From: Ruegeria sp. R13_0 | Lineage (GTDB): Bacteria; Pseudomonadota; Alphaproteobacteria; Rhodobacterales; Rhodobacteraceae | Reading direction: 5' to 3' | NCBI RefSeq assembly: GCF_017743995.1 | Contig: NZ_JAGHRB010000022.1 | Span: forward strand, 1-48,020 | DNA length: 48,020 nt | Shown here: positions 34,820 to 43,798 of the stretch, in pieces | How the letters are laid out: each line of letters begins with the position of its first letter | How positions within the stretch are numbered: position 1 is the stretch's first letter | Made by a program: the position numbers and the translations under genes | The notes under the pieces: generated by a model | What the model saw: the letters and a program-made list of their open reading frames with translations, nothing else | Database searches by the model: none | Told to the model about the DNA's origin: nothing

Positions 34820-35926
34820 ATGGCGCGTATCGTATCCGCAGGGCGTTTGAGAAAGTCGCCCTATTACCAGTCAACGATTGATGAAGGCGCCGAAACACTC
34901 CTGACCTACAACAACATGCTTGTCCCGCGTGGTTATGGGGATCGCGAAGCAGAATACTGGCGATTGATAAACGGCGTGTCCATGTGGGACGTGGCCGTCC
35001 AAAGGCAGGTTCAGTTGAAAGGACCTGATGCGGCCCAACTGGCCCAGATTTTATGTGTCCGCGACCTTTCCGATCAGAAAGTCGGGCAAGGCAAATACGT
35101 GGCGGTTTGCGATCACCGTGGTATCCTGATCAACGACCCGATCGCGATGAAAGTCGCGGATGACTGTTACTGGTTGTCTATCAGCAATTCCGACATCTGG
35201 TTCTGGGCGCGGTGCGTCGCGGGCGAGCGAGGCCTCAACGTCGAAGTCAGCGAGCCGGACGTGTCCCCGATGGCTGTGCAGGGACCAAAGGCTGAAGACG
35301 TAGTAGCGTCGATATTCGGAGATTGGGTGCGTGAGCTGCGCTATTTCTGGTTCCAGGGCGCAGAGGTCGAAGGTATACCACTTCAGCTGGTCCGTGCGGG
35401 TTGGTCGAAACAGGGCGGTTTCGAGTTGTTTTTGATGGATGAATCCAAGGGCGACCGGCTTTGGCAGATCGTCAAAGAGGCAGGACGCCCCTTCGACATC
35501 GGTCCCGGATACCCGAACCCATCTGAGCGCACGGAAAGCGGTCTTTTGAACTACGGCACAGATACAGATGATGCGACCAATCCGTTTGAAGTGCGGATGA
35601 AAAAGTTTGTCGACCTTGATCTGGACAGGGACGTCATAGGCGCCTCAGCCTTACGGAAGATTAAGGAAACCGGCGTGAAGCGCCATCAACTTGGCGTCAT
35701 TCTTGAAGGCGACCAAGAGGACGAGGATCAATCAATCTGGCTGGACATTAACCTGGACAACCGGATTGTCGGGCACATGACAAACAAGGCGTGGTCCTAC
35801 CGCTTGAAGCGAATGATCGGCTACGCCCTGGTATCCGTTGACGCGCAGGCTGGTGACATCGTTCAAGTCAGGAGAGGTAAAACTCTAATCGACGCGCGGC
35901 TCGTTGAACTTCCATTTAATGTCTGA
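34820..35926 (+). CDS. DmdA-like tetrahydrofolate-dependent demethylase (aminomethyltransferase fold)
   Basis: A 368-residue GcvT-fold protein of the length of DMSP demethylase. It shares with DmdA the pattern LRKSPYYQSTIDEG near the N-terminus, SMWDVAVQRQVQLKG (about 54-68), RDLSDQKVGQGKY, DPIAMKVADDCYWLSISNSDI, VQGPKAEDVV, GWSKQGGFELF and ESGLLNYGTDTDDATNPFE. DmdA moves a methyl group from dimethylsulfoniopropionate to THF. DmdA-like paralogues act on other or unknown methylated substrates, so the exact substrate is not settled. It stands alone under a divergent LysR gene. An inverted repeat GAAGCAA/TTGCTTC (35928-35954) follows the stop. Confidence 0.75.
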   Translation: MARIVSAGRLRKSPYYQSTIDEGAETLLTYNNMLVPRGYGDREAEYWRLINGVSMWDVAVQRQVQLKGPDAAQLAQILCVRDLSDQKVGQGKYVAVCDHRGILINDPIAMKVADDCYWLSISNSDIWFWARCVAGERGLNVEVSEPDVSPMAVQGPKAEDVVASIFGDWVRELRYFWFQGAEVEGIPLQLVRAGWSKQGGFELFLMDESKGDRLWQIVKEAGRPFDIGPGYPNPSERTESGLLNYGTDTDDATNPFEVRMKKFVDLDLDRDVIGASALRKIKETGVKRHQLGVILEGDQEDEDQSIWLDINLDNRIVGHMTNKAWSYRLKRMIGYALVSVDAQAGDIVQVRRGKTLIDARLVELPFNV

Positions 35927-36197
35927 CGAAGCAATCTGAAGTGTTTTTTGCTTCAAATTATGTTTGTTGATCTGAGGGCAAAATCTTCTGATCTTTGTGT
36001 CAGGTCTGTGTATGAGAGCAGCCGTTCAAAAGTGAGACAGCAACGGCAGCGAAGTCCCGCACTTCTGGCCTCGGCCACACAGCATTTTCGCGGGCGCAGC
36101 GAATGGCGGGTTCGGTGAAGCTGCACTGCGGCGCAGTCTGACACGACGAATGGCTGGTAAGGGCCGCAGAAAACATCTGACCCTTTTTTGGTACAAC

Positions 36198-37013
36198 TTA
36201 CCGGTTCCTCAAAACCTCTCTCGGACTGACGCCCAGAGTTTGTCGAAACATATAGCTGAACGCACTCGTAGACTCGTATCCCATGTCGAAGGCAACCGAG
36301 GTTACGCTCTCACCCGACGCAAGCAGCGCTACGGCATGCAAGACCCGTGCATGTCGCAACCACTTCGAGGGCGGCATGCCCGTTTCGGCGATGAACCGTC
36401 GTTCGATGGTCTTTCTGCTCGCAGAGACGTCTGACAACCAGGCTTCGACCGAGCGAATGCTGCCTGGGTCGTCGAGCGCACTACGCGCGACATCGAGAAG
36501 CCGTACATCTTTCGGCAAAACAAGTGAGAGCGGCACGTCCTTCGCGGCGAGTAGCTCCTGTCGAAGCAAGGTATGCAGCGCTGTGTTGTGCTTGGTTTTT
36601 CGCGTGCTTGTAGCTTCTGGCATCGCTGCAACAAACAATGCATCCAGAAGCGGTGTCATGGCCACGACCCGGCAATCAGGCCCAAGCCACTCTGCCTCAT
36701 CGCGATTGACATCGACATAGTGCATGACGTTGTTCGCCCCATAGCGCATCCAGTGCTCTTTGTCCGGGGGAATCCAGATCGCCATGGCCGGACTGAGCAG
36801 CAGGACCCGGTCTGGTGTACCGACGTACATCGACCCTGAGGCTGCGGAGATGAGTTGACCAAAATCGTGGGAATGCCAGTCGTAGCTTTCGCCTGACGCT
36901 GGCTCAATCGTTTCCCCAAGATAACGGGGGCGGTCAGATGTAGTCGGTGTGCTGTCCGTCAATGACGAATCCTCGATAACAGTCGTCTCCCTGTCGACAG
37001 ACAGACATATCAC
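36198..37013 (-). CDS. AraC-family transcriptional regulator
   Basis: A 271-residue regulator with an N-terminal cupin (about 40-120: SYDWHSHDFGQLISAASGSMYV, MAIWIPPDKEHWMRYG). A C-terminal AraC domain follows (RSVEAWLSDVSASRKTIERRFIAETGMPPSKW, then SVTSVAFDMGYESTSAFSYMFRQTLGVSP). It faces an MFS transporter gene 68 bases away and probably controls it. The 271-base gap downstream carries the degenerate GCAGCGAATGG repeat. Confidence 0.88.
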   Translation of the reverse strand: MICLSVDRETTVIEDSSLTDSTPTTSDRPRYLGETIEPASGESYDWHSHDFGQLISAASGSMYVGTPDRVLLLSPAMAIWIPPDKEHWMRYGANNVMHYVDVNRDEAEWLGPDCRVVAMTPLLDALFVAAMPEATSTRKTKHNTALHTLLRQELLAAKDVPLSLVLPKDVRLLDVARSALDDPGSIRSVEAWLSDVSASRKTIERRFIAETGMPPSKWLRHARVLHAVALLASGESVTSVAFDMGYESTSAFSYMFRQTLGVSPREVLRNR

Positions 37014-37081
37014 CCTTCGCTATCAATCGCCAATCAGCCGGGCACCGTGCCCAATGTTTCGTACTCGATGGGTCAGCCACC

Positions 37082-38332
37082 ATGACAGAACGATCCCTAA
37101 TGGCCTGGTTCGCCGCAGGACACTTCGCCATCGACTGGCCAATTGCGGCGCTGTGGTTGATCGTGCCGGCTGCTGGCCTATCCATGAGCCTTTCTCCCGC
37201 CGAGGTCGGTCTACTGTTCACGCTGTTCAGCGTTGGTGGTGCTTTGGCCTATCTGCCAGCAGGCCTCATCGCAGATCGGGTTTCGAACCGCAGTCGTCTT
37301 TTTGTCGGCACTTTCTCCTGGGTCGTCGTGGGATATGCGCTCGCAGCAGTGGCGCCAGGGTTTTGGAGCCTCGCTATCCTTCTAGCGCTCGCTGGGATGG
37401 GCAACGCGGCCTGGCATCCGATCGCAACTGGAATATTGACGAGTACCAATAAGGCAACCCGCGCCCGCGCTTTGGGAATGCATGCGGTTGGAGGGTCGTT
37501 TGCGGAGGTCTTCGCGCCACTGTCGGTCGGGTTGCTTCTGTCGGCCCTCGATTGGCGCGGTGCCTTGGCCCTGTCGGTGCTTCCAACCGTTTTGATTGGC
37601 GTGTGCTTCTTATGGGTCGTGCGAGCGGTTCCCGTATCCAAATCTCCACGTATCAATCGTAAGGACCTCGTGCTGCTTCTGAAGGCATGGCGCGGTCGAA
37701 AGGGCGTCCGCCTGATTGCCATGGTCTCACTCTACAACATGGCAATGATCGCTCTCCTGAGCATGATTCCTCTCTATCTGGCGAAGGTTCACACCCTGTC
37801 CCCGGCGAAAATCGGGATCATCTTCGCCGTCATGCTAATTGTAGGGGCACTGGCTCAGCCCTGGGTCGGAGCAATTTCCGACAAGCTCGGCCGCATTTCG
37901 GTCCTCGCAACAGGAAACGGGCTTGCTACTTTGGCCATTGGGATGCTGGTTCTCGAACCCCCGTTTTGGTTCATGATTGCGGCGATGGCTTTTGGGGTCG
38001 CTTCGCTGGACGCCGTACGAGCGGTAATGCTCGCAGCGACGGTTGATCACTCGGATCGCAATGAAAGCACGACCCTCGGTTTCGCTTTCACTTTGCTGGA
38101 CGGCATAGGTGCAGTTGGCGCGGCTCTGGCCGGGATTGCCGCTGGCATATCCTGGGGTGCCATGTTTGGACTTTCTGCGGGACTTGCTGGCGGCGCAGCC
38201 ATTCTTGCCATCAGTAGTCTGCGCGGTTCAGCACGACCCAACGATCTTCGGTCAATTGATCCGACTGGTGGAGAACGCATGACAATCGAAGAGGCCAAAG
38301 CCGAACATGCGAGGCGATACTGGTTCCTCTAA
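37082..38332 (+). CDS. MFS transporter (efflux type)
   Basis: A 416-residue protein with about 12 hydrophobic helices. The N-half carries SMSLSPAEVGLLFTLFSVGG and PAGLIADRVSNRSR, the loop 2-3 motif of the superfamily. The C-half repeats it as QPWVGAISDKLGR. The overall pattern is like fosmidomycin-resistance/sugar-efflux type MFS. A soluble tail with MTIEEAKAEHARRYWFL ends the protein. Paired with the divergent AraC gene. Confidence 0.88.
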   Translation: MTERSLMAWFAAGHFAIDWPIAALWLIVPAAGLSMSLSPAEVGLLFTLFSVGGALAYLPAGLIADRVSNRSRLFVGTFSWVVVGYALAAVAPGFWSLAILLALAGMGNAAWHPIATGILTSTNKATRARALGMHAVGGSFAEVFAPLSVGLLLSALDWRGALALSVLPTVLIGVCFLWVVRAVPVSKSPRINRKDLVLLLKAWRGRKGVRLIAMVSLYNMAMIALLSMIPLYLAKVHTLSPAKIGIIFAVMLIVGALAQPWVGAISDKLGRISVLATGNGLATLAIGMLVLEPPFWFMIAAMAFGVASLDAVRAVMLAATVDHSDRNESTTLGFAFTLLDGIGAVGAALAGIAAGISWGAMFGLSAGLAGGAAILAISSLRGSARPNDLRSIDPTGGERMTIEEAKAEHARRYWFL

Positions 38333-38403
38333 TCACATGCGCGAACTGCCGCGACTAAATGCGCCAAGCGACAAATAGGAAAAAGCAACAAGGATGCTGA
38401 ACG

Positions 38404-38820
38404 ATGATTGCCTACATCACAATCGGTGCCGATGATATGGTGCGCGCTGAGCGCTTCTATTCCGCGTTTCTGCCGGATCTCGGATATCAGCTGGAACACT
38501 ATCACGGTGACCTGAGTTACGCGCTTCCAACAAAGCCGGGGCAAGCACCAAACCCGCCTGAGTTCTATGTCAAATCGCCCTTTGACGGGCAGCCCGCATC
38601 AACGGGGAATGGCACGATGGTCGCGTTCGAGGCGCGCAGCCAAAAACAGGTCCGTGATCTTTATGCCGCCGCACTTGAGGCGGGTGGAAGAGACGATGGA
38701 GCGCCAGGATTCAGAGAGGCCTACGGTCCGAACTTTTTTGTCGCCTACCTACGCGATCCTCAAGGCAACAAGATTGCACTATTCTCTAGCGGTCAGAGCG
38801 AACCAGGAAGAGAAGAATGA
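38404..38820 (+). CDS. VOC-superfamily protein
   Basis: A 138-residue single VOC domain (two beta-alpha modules): IAYITIGADDMVRAERFYSAFLPDLGY opens it and YLRDPQGNKIALF closes it, as in lactoylglutathione lyase relatives. Function unknown. It lies 71 bases after the MFS gene on the same strand. The 79-codon frame that overlaps its stop (38817-39056) has no family features and is not called. Confidence 0.85.
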   Translation: MIAYITIGADDMVRAERFYSAFLPDLGYQLEHYHGDLSYALPTKPGQAPNPPEFYVKSPFDGQPASTGNGTMVAFEARSQKQVRDLYAAALEAGGRDDGAPGFREAYGPNFFVAYLRDPQGNKIALFSSGQSEPGREE

Positions 38821-39048
38821 CGGCAGCCGTCTCGTTGGGCAGGCCAAACAAAGATGGACTTGGTATTGGTCGCTTCGTTTGCTATTTCTTTCGCACGGTC
38901 GGCAGACACCGAGGCGTCGCTGCTCCTCTGGGAGAGCTAAACCTGCCAAACAGATCGAACGGCATAGCATTCACTTACACAGTTGAGAGCGCCGCTTCGT
39001 TAAGCCAGCGACCGACGATCCAGCATCGGCGCTTGATGTGGAAGTCCC

Positions 39049-39663
39049 ATGCCTAAAATCCCTTTGCCGTTACACACGGACGACTTGACCTTGTTTGTGC
39101 GATCCCTCGCCAAGCAACTCGGCGACGCAAGTCCACCGCACCTCGTGCTTATGAATATGGCTGCGCGTGCCGCAGGTTTTCAAAACGTTCAACACATGCG
39201 CTCGGTCCACGCTGCAGGCCAAAGGCTTGCCCGCGTAGCTGACGGGCCACCAGTTGACGCGCGGATGGTAGAGCGCGCCTTGCATCAATTCGATGCCAAT
39301 GGCTGGCTCGTTCGCTGGCCGTCCAAGCGCAACGTGCAAACGCTTGCTCTCTGGGCGCTCTGGGCAAGACTTCCACCGGCACAGTCGATGATGGAGCAGG
39401 AAGTCAACGAGCGTCTAAATCTCGAACACATGTTCAAAGACCCAGCAACCCTGCGGCGCACAATGATTTCTGCCGGGCTCCTTACGCGCCGAAACGACGG
39501 TACCGATTACCGACGCGTCGAACAGGAGCCGCCAGCCGAGGCGAAAGCTCTCGTTCAAGCGCTGAGTGTGCGGCGCGGGAAGTCTTCAGGAAGCGCAAGA
39601 AACGGGTCGTGTGGCTCCAAGAGCAAACATATCCCTAAGGCAGACGAGGCGAGTTTGACCTGA
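39049..39663 (+). CDS. DUF2087 domain protein
   Basis: A 204-residue protein. The C-half (about 78-165) has the DUF2087 pattern: LVRWPSKRNVQTLALWALWARL, QEVNERLNLEHMFKDPATLRRTMISAGLL and RRNDGTDYRRVE. The N-half (LVLMNMAARAAGFQNVQHMRSVHA) looks like a helix-turn-helix-type region. DUF2087 proteins are probable DNA-binding regulators of unknown target. It lies 57 bases before the Ada leader and could be in its transcript. Confidence 0.8.
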   Translation: MPKIPLPLHTDDLTLFVRSLAKQLGDASPPHLVLMNMAARAAGFQNVQHMRSVHAAGQRLARVADGPPVDARMVERALHQFDANGWLVRWPSKRNVQTLALWALWARLPPAQSMMEQEVNERLNLEHMFKDPATLRRTMISAGLLTRRNDGTDYRRVEQEPPAEAKALVQALSVRRGKSSGSARNGSCGSKSKHIPKADEASLT

Positions 39664-39771
39664 GACTAACGTTGGGTCCCAAACATCGCCCCATTCAGAA
39701 ACTAATGGAGATTTGCCCGATGAAGATGCACACATCAGATTATCCGCAGTCATTTGAATCCGCATTGAGCG

Positions 39772-40494
39772 ATGATGACAGATGGAACGCGGTCAAAAAC
39801 AACGACCTCCTTTCTGGACGGTCGTTTTGTCTATGCGGTCCGAGCTTCTGGTGTCTATTGCCGCCCTTCCTGTCCCTCGAGACTGCCAAAGCGGGAAAAC
39901 ACCGCTTTCTTCGATGGGCCGGAACAGGCAGAAGCTGCCGGATTCAGGGCATGCAAGCGCTGCGGTGGTATTCAAGCGCCTCGAAAACCACACGAAGAAC
40001 TTGTCGGATACGCGATTGAGAAGACCGCAATCGGATACTGCTTGGTTGCAATTGGGCCACGCGCCGTGATGTCGGTCGAGCTCGGAGACAGTCCAGACAC
40101 CCTGCGCGAAGCATTCTGTGCCCAATACACCAATGCTGTTGAGTTACGGACCGACCACGCGGCTATGCGGATCATAAAGAACGTAGTTGCGATCGTCGAA
40201 AACCCGAAATCATCTCATGCGATCCCCTTGGATTTTCAGGGCACGCGTTTCCAGAAGAACGTCTGGAATGCGCTCAGAAAAATTCCTGCTGGCCAGACCG
40301 CGACCTATGCCCAAATTGCCAACGCCATAGGGAAGCCGAACGCAGCCCGCGCCGTCGGAGCGGCCTGTGGCGCCAACCGCTTTGCGGTACTGGTGCCGTG
40401 CCACCGGGTTTTACGTGCCGACGGTACATCCAAAGGATTCAGATGGGGATTAGGCCGTAAAAAGCAACTCCTTCAGTTGGGGGCTGCGGCATGA
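39772..40494 (+). CDS. ada: Ada-type methylated-DNA repair protein lacking the AraC domain; native 5' end frameshifted
   Basis: A 240-residue protein joining the Ada metal-binding domain to an O6-alkylguanine-DNA methyltransferase. The zinc cysteines are Cys30, Cys34, Cys61 and Cys64 (GVYCRPSC and CKRC), with exactly the spacing of E. coli Ada Cys38/42/69/72. The methyl acceptor is Cys210 in PCHRV. The AraC-like DNA-binding part between them is absent. The likely original start is the ATG at 39721: that frame reads HTSDYPQSFESALSDDDRWN then AVKNND, a normal Ada beginning, before one surplus base at about 39804-39811 shifts it. Present translation could restart at 39772. Its stop overlaps the next start as ATGA. 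Confidence 0.78.
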   Translation: MMTDGTRSKTTTSFLDGRFVYAVRASGVYCRPSCPSRLPKRENTAFFDGPEQAEAAGFRACKRCGGIQAPRKPHEELVGYAIEKTAIGYCLVAIGPRAVMSVELGDSPDTLREAFCAQYTNAVELRTDHAAMRIIKNVVAIVENPKSSHAIPLDFQGTRFQKNVWNALRKIPAGQTATYAQIANAIGKPNAARAVGAACGANRFAVLVPCHRVLRADGTSKGFRWGLGRKKQLLQLGAAA

Positions 40495-41240
40495 ACAAGC
40501 ACAAAACTCATGAATTGGGTGATCAAATGGTTGATAGACCGGAACAGCGGGTGGCCCAATACAACTGGGCGGCCATTCACGAGCAGCTTGACCGTGACGG
40601 ATGCGCCGTACTGTCTTCACTGCTCAGTAGAGATGAATGCACGGCGATCGCTAGGCAATACAACGAAGAGGACATCTTTCGCAGCCATATTCACATGAAG
40701 CGTCACGGCTTTGGGCAAGGAGAGTACAAGTACTATTCCTACCCGTTGCCTGGTGTCGTCAGTCAGCTTAGAAGCACGCTCTATGCGCGGCTCGCGCCGA
40801 TCGCCAACACATGGGCTGTGCGAATGGGGACGGGCATTCAGTACCCAGAAATGCACTCCGATTATCTGGATATGTGTCATAGAAGTGGGCAGGAGCGTCC
40901 GACCCCCTTGCTCCTTCAATATGTAGAAGGCGACTTCAATTGCCTCCATCAAGACCTGTATGGGGACCTGTTCTTTCCTCTTCAAGTCGCTTGCCTGCTT
41001 TCGGAGCCCGGGCGTGACTTCAGGGGCGGTGAGTTTGTTTTGACAGAACAGCGGCCGCGAATGCAGAGCCGACCGCAGGTTGTCTCACTTGGCCAAGGTG
41101 ATGCGGTGGTTTTTGCGGTAAACACGCGACCAGTCAAAGGCACACGTGGGGATTATCGCGTCACGACGCGACACGGGGTTTCTCGCCTAGAGGAAGGGCA
41201 TCGCCACACACTTGGCATCATTTTCCACGATGCAAAATGA
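40491..41240 (+). CDS. 2-oxoglutarate/Fe(II)-dependent oxygenase, Ada-linked
   Basis: A 249-residue double-stranded beta-helix dioxygenase. The iron ligands are His153 and Asp155 in HQDLYGD and probably His228 in RHGVSRL; the following Arg could bind 2-oxoglutarate. It is translationally coupled to the Ada gene, which suggests a role in oxidative removal of alkyl groups. It is not a recognisable close AlkB, so the substrate (DNA, RNA, protein or small molecule) is open. The start could also be Met13. Confidence 0.8.
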   Translation: MNKHKTHELGDQMVDRPEQRVAQYNWAAIHEQLDRDGCAVLSSLLSRDECTAIARQYNEEDIFRSHIHMKRHGFGQGEYKYYSYPLPGVVSQLRSTLYARLAPIANTWAVRMGTGIQYPEMHSDYLDMCHRSGQERPTPLLLQYVEGDFNCLHQDLYGDLFFPLQVACLLSEPGRDFRGGEFVLTEQRPRMQSRPQVVSLGQGDAVVFAVNTRPVKGTRGDYRVTTRHGVSRLEEGHRHTLGIIFHDAK

Positions 41241-41469
41241 ACGTTGAATCGTAATCAGCCGAAACCATAATCGCGCAGAACATCAGCCTCTGATTTCGAA
41301 GCCGTGACAATTTTCTGATCGCTGGTCAACGTCCGTTTTGGCGATGCTGCACTGCGTCGTTGCAGGACAGGTTGGATGACTGGTATGGGCCGACCGGAGC
41401 CGCATTAGCCATTGGTTCTTTTTACAAACGCACGGAGTAGCGCCAATCCCGAGCTTACGTCGCCTTGGG

Positions 41470-42324
41470 TTATTCGGATATTTTCCTTGCTAAGCGTCTC
41501 TGGTCCAGCGCCCCGCCTATGGCGGGACCGCGCAGCGGTTGGATCAGCATCCGGTCTAGCCAGAGGTCACGACGCGTGCGGAACTGCTCGATGCCGATCT
41601 CCATCTCCACGTGTCCCTTGGCGGGTTGGGCGATGTAGGTGCCGAGCAGCCGGTCCCACCACGGTAGGTTGAACCCGTAGTTCGAGTTGGTCTCGCGCGG
41701 ATCGACTGAATGGTGGACGCGGTGCATGTCGGGGGTGACGACGAAGAGGCGCAGCACTCGGTCCACTGGGCGAGGCAGATCGACATTGGCATGGTTGAAG
41801 AGTGCGGTGGCGTTCAGGATGACCTCGAACAACAGAACCGCGATCGCCGGTGGACCGAGCGCGGCCACCACTGCCAGCTTGATCCCCATCGAGATCAGGA
41901 TCTCGACCGGGTGGAACCGCAGCCCCGTGGTAGCGTCGAAATCGAGATCGGCGTGGTGCATTCTGTGCAGGCGCCAGAGGCCCGGCACCGCGTGGAACAT
42001 CACGTGCTGCAGGTAGATCGCGAGGTCCAGGAAGAGCATGGAGACGACTATGGCCAGCCAGACCGGAATGTCGATGTTGTTGAACAAGCCCCAGCTGCGC
42101 TCTTCGGACATCACCGCGAGGCCGACGGCCAAGATCGGGAAGCTGAGCCGCAGGATCACCGTATCGAGCACCACAAGTGCCAGGTTGTTCGTCCAGCGGA
42201 TCACGCGTGGGATGTCCCGACGTCTCCGCGGCGTCGCCACCTCCCACAGCGCCATGGCCGCCAGGACACCGAGAAAGGCAGCAAGGCGGATGGTCGGTTC
42301 GGCTGCGAGGATAGTCTCGGACAT
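41470..42324 (-). CDS. Fatty acid hydroxylase / sterol desaturase family protein
   Basis: A 284-residue di-iron membrane enzyme. Histidine boxes are HVMFH (about 108), HRMHH (about 121), HANVD, and HRVHH (about 201), with NYGFNLPWWDRLLGTY at the end of the core. About four hydrophobic helices are visible. It is divergent from the ArsR-rhodanese gene, and the palindrome at 42366-42391 lies between them, so it is probably regulated by that sensor. The substrate is a lipid or hydrophobic compound. Large overlapping frames in this G+C-rich stretch are shadows. Confidence 0.87.
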   Translation of the reverse strand: MSETILAAEPTIRLAAFLGVLAAMALWEVATPRRRRDIPRVIRWTNNLALVVLDTVILRLSFPILAVGLAVMSEERSWGLFNNIDIPVWLAIVVSMLFLDLAIYLQHVMFHAVPGLWRLHRMHHADLDFDATTGLRFHPVEILISMGIKLAVVAALGPPAIAVLLFEVILNATALFNHANVDLPRPVDRVLRLFVVTPDMHRVHHSVDPRETNSNYGFNLPWWDRLLGTYIAQPAKGHVEMEIGIEQFRTRRDLWLDRMLIQPLRGPAIGGALDQRRLARKISE

Positions 42325-42365
42325 AAATCTCGGACTTCGCGCTTGTGGGGTGCGAGGGAATCGCT

Positions 42366-42391
42366 ATCATTCAAGTAATTGCTTGAATGAT
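42366..42391. promoter_or_regulatory. ArsR-type operator palindrome
   Basis: Perfect 10-base arms ATCATTCAAG and CTTGAATGAT flank a 6-base centre TAATTG. It lies 21 bases before the ArsR-rhodanese start and 42 bases before the divergent hydroxylase start. ATTC/GAAT half-sites are common for ArsR-family persulfide or metal sensors. It probably controls both genes. Confidence 0.68.
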
Positions 42392-42411
42392 CTAACGTCT
42401 GGAGACGTCCC

Positions 42412-43080
42412 GTGTCAATCAGCCCCAAGCTGGCTCTGCTCGAGGAATACGCGCTCATCGCCCGCGCCCTGTCGGCTCCGGCCCGGCTGTCGCTCCTCGA
42501 ACAACTCGCGCAAGGAGAGCGTGGCGTGGAGGCGCTGGCGGAAAAGACCGACCTCAACATAGCCAACTGCTCGCAGCACCTCCAGCAACTCCGCCGCGCG
42601 GGCCTCGTCACCAGCCGCCGCGACGGCAAGGCGGTGATCTATCGGCTGACCGACGCGAAGACGCTCATGCTCATGGACCTTCTGCGCATCGTCGCGGAAC
42701 GGAACCTCGCGCAGGTCGCGCGCATCCTGCGGGGCCTTTCGGGCGGCGAAGACGCCCCCGAACTGGTCAGCCGCGCCGAATTGGCCGAACGGCTTGCCGA
42801 AGGCTCCGTCACCGTGCTCGATGTGAGACCAACGGACGAATACGCTGCGGGGCACGTTCCCGGCGCGCTGAACGTCCCGTTGGCGCAGCTGGAGGAAATC
42901 CTCCCCAAGCTCTCGCTGGACGAGGAGATTGTCGCCTATTGCCGTGGACCCTATTGCGTCTACGCGCATCTGGCTGTCGCAGCCCTTCGGAGCCGAGGCT
43001 TCAACGCGCGACGGCTGGAAGGCGGTTTGCCGGACTGGCGCGGGGACGGGCGCGAGGTGGCGACCAGCCTATCGGCGTAA
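42412..43080 (+). CDS. ArsR-family regulator fused to a rhodanese domain
   Basis: A 222-residue fusion. The N-terminal winged helix is at about 10-95 (LSAPARLSLLEQLAQGERGV, then LNIANCSQHLQQLRRAGLV with a Cys in the recognition region). The C-terminal rhodanese domain, about 110-215, has VLDVRPTDEYAAGHVPGALN and the active-site loop YCRGPYC. The rhodanese Cys can carry a persulfide, so it may sense reactive sulfur or metals. The GTG start has GGAG about seven bases upstream. It ends 12 bases before the convergent deiodinase-like gene. Confidence 0.9.
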   Translation: MSISPKLALLEEYALIARALSAPARLSLLEQLAQGERGVEALAEKTDLNIANCSQHLQQLRRAGLVTSRRDGKAVIYRLTDAKTLMLMDLLRIVAERNLAQVARILRGLSGGEDAPELVSRAELAERLAEGSVTVLDVRPTDEYAAGHVPGALNVPLAQLEEILPKLSLDEEIVAYCRGPYCVYAHLAVAALRSRGFNARRLEGGLPDWRGDGREVATSLSA

Positions 43081-43092
43081 CCCGATCCACCC

Positions 43093-43797
43093 CTAACAGA
43101 TGATGTCGCCCGCCACGTCCAACGGACGGCCAAGCAGCACACGCAGATTGCGCTTTATCAAATTCTTCCAGACGAGGTTGGGAAAGCTCCTGAGGAAGTC
43201 GCGGACTGACCCCTTGCCCGCGCGACCAAGCGTATGAATTGCGACCGAGGGTCTTGCCGGGCGGAAGAAGCTTTTGGCGCGGATCGGCCGGCTTCCTCGC
43301 AACGCCTGCAAGGCCTTCGCAGTGGCTGTCGGGTCGTTCCAGTCTGATTTGAACACGACACAGCCGTTGCGGTTTATGATGAAGACCGAGTTGGGCAGCC
43401 CGCCATAGGCCCGATGAGCCGTGCCATCCAGATCGTCGACCAGAACGCGGCGCGTTTCACCATCTTCGTAGACAAGGCAGCGGGCACTCGCGATCTTGTG
43501 GTCAAGTGTCCTGTGCGCGGCAATGTCCGCACCGGGATGCGCCTCGCGGACGTACAGAACAACGCTCGCAACATCACGAAGTCCACCCATGGATTTGCGT
43601 CGGCTCTGGAACAGAGGACACGTGATGCTTCCGATCTCAAGGACCAGAAAGTCGCCCTCAAAATCCAGCAACTGACAAGGCTCGCCCGTCGTATCAAACA
43701 CGCGGGCGTCCGGGGCCTTCGCACCAATCTCCGGACCTCCGCGGGCATGAAAATCAACCTCGTCGGACGAAAACGTTTCATAGTTGTAGCCGGTCAT
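43093..43797 (-). CDS. Deiodinase/peroxiredoxin-like thioredoxin-fold protein
   Basis: A 234-residue protein. Residues 22-165 form a thioredoxin-like fold: GPEIGAKAPDARVFDTTGEP, LVLEIGSITCPLFQSRR with Cys60 where deiodinases have selenocysteine, and VVLYVREAHPG like the deiodinase strand-loop. The NSVFIINRNGCVVFKSDW strand then follows. A basic C-terminal tail (about 175-234) is extra. It may reduce peroxides or remove halogen; which one cannot be told. The ATG at 43797 has AAGGAG seven bases upstream and follows the methyltransferase stop by one base. It is last in a hydroxylase-methyltransferase-thioredoxin fold operon. Confidence 0.72.
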   Translation of the reverse strand: MTGYNYETFSSDEVDFHARGGPEIGAKAPDARVFDTTGEPCQLLDFEGDFLVLEIGSITCPLFQSRRKSMGGLRDVASVVLYVREAHPGADIAAHRTLDHKIASARCLVYEDGETRRVLVDDLDGTAHRAYGGLPNSVFIINRNGCVVFKSDWNDPTATAKALQALRGSRPIRAKSFFRPARPSVAIHTLGRAGKGSVRDFLRSFPNLVWKNLIKRNLRVLLGRPLDVAGDIIC

Positions 43798-43798
43798 C

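Noticed and set aside
38817..39056. 79-codon frame overlapping the VOC stop
   Set aside because: Despite the ATGA overlap, composition is unlike a protein of this genome and no domain is visible.
41567..42370. 267-codon Arg/Pro-rich frame
   Set aside because: Shadow of the hydroxylase gene in another frame of the same strand.
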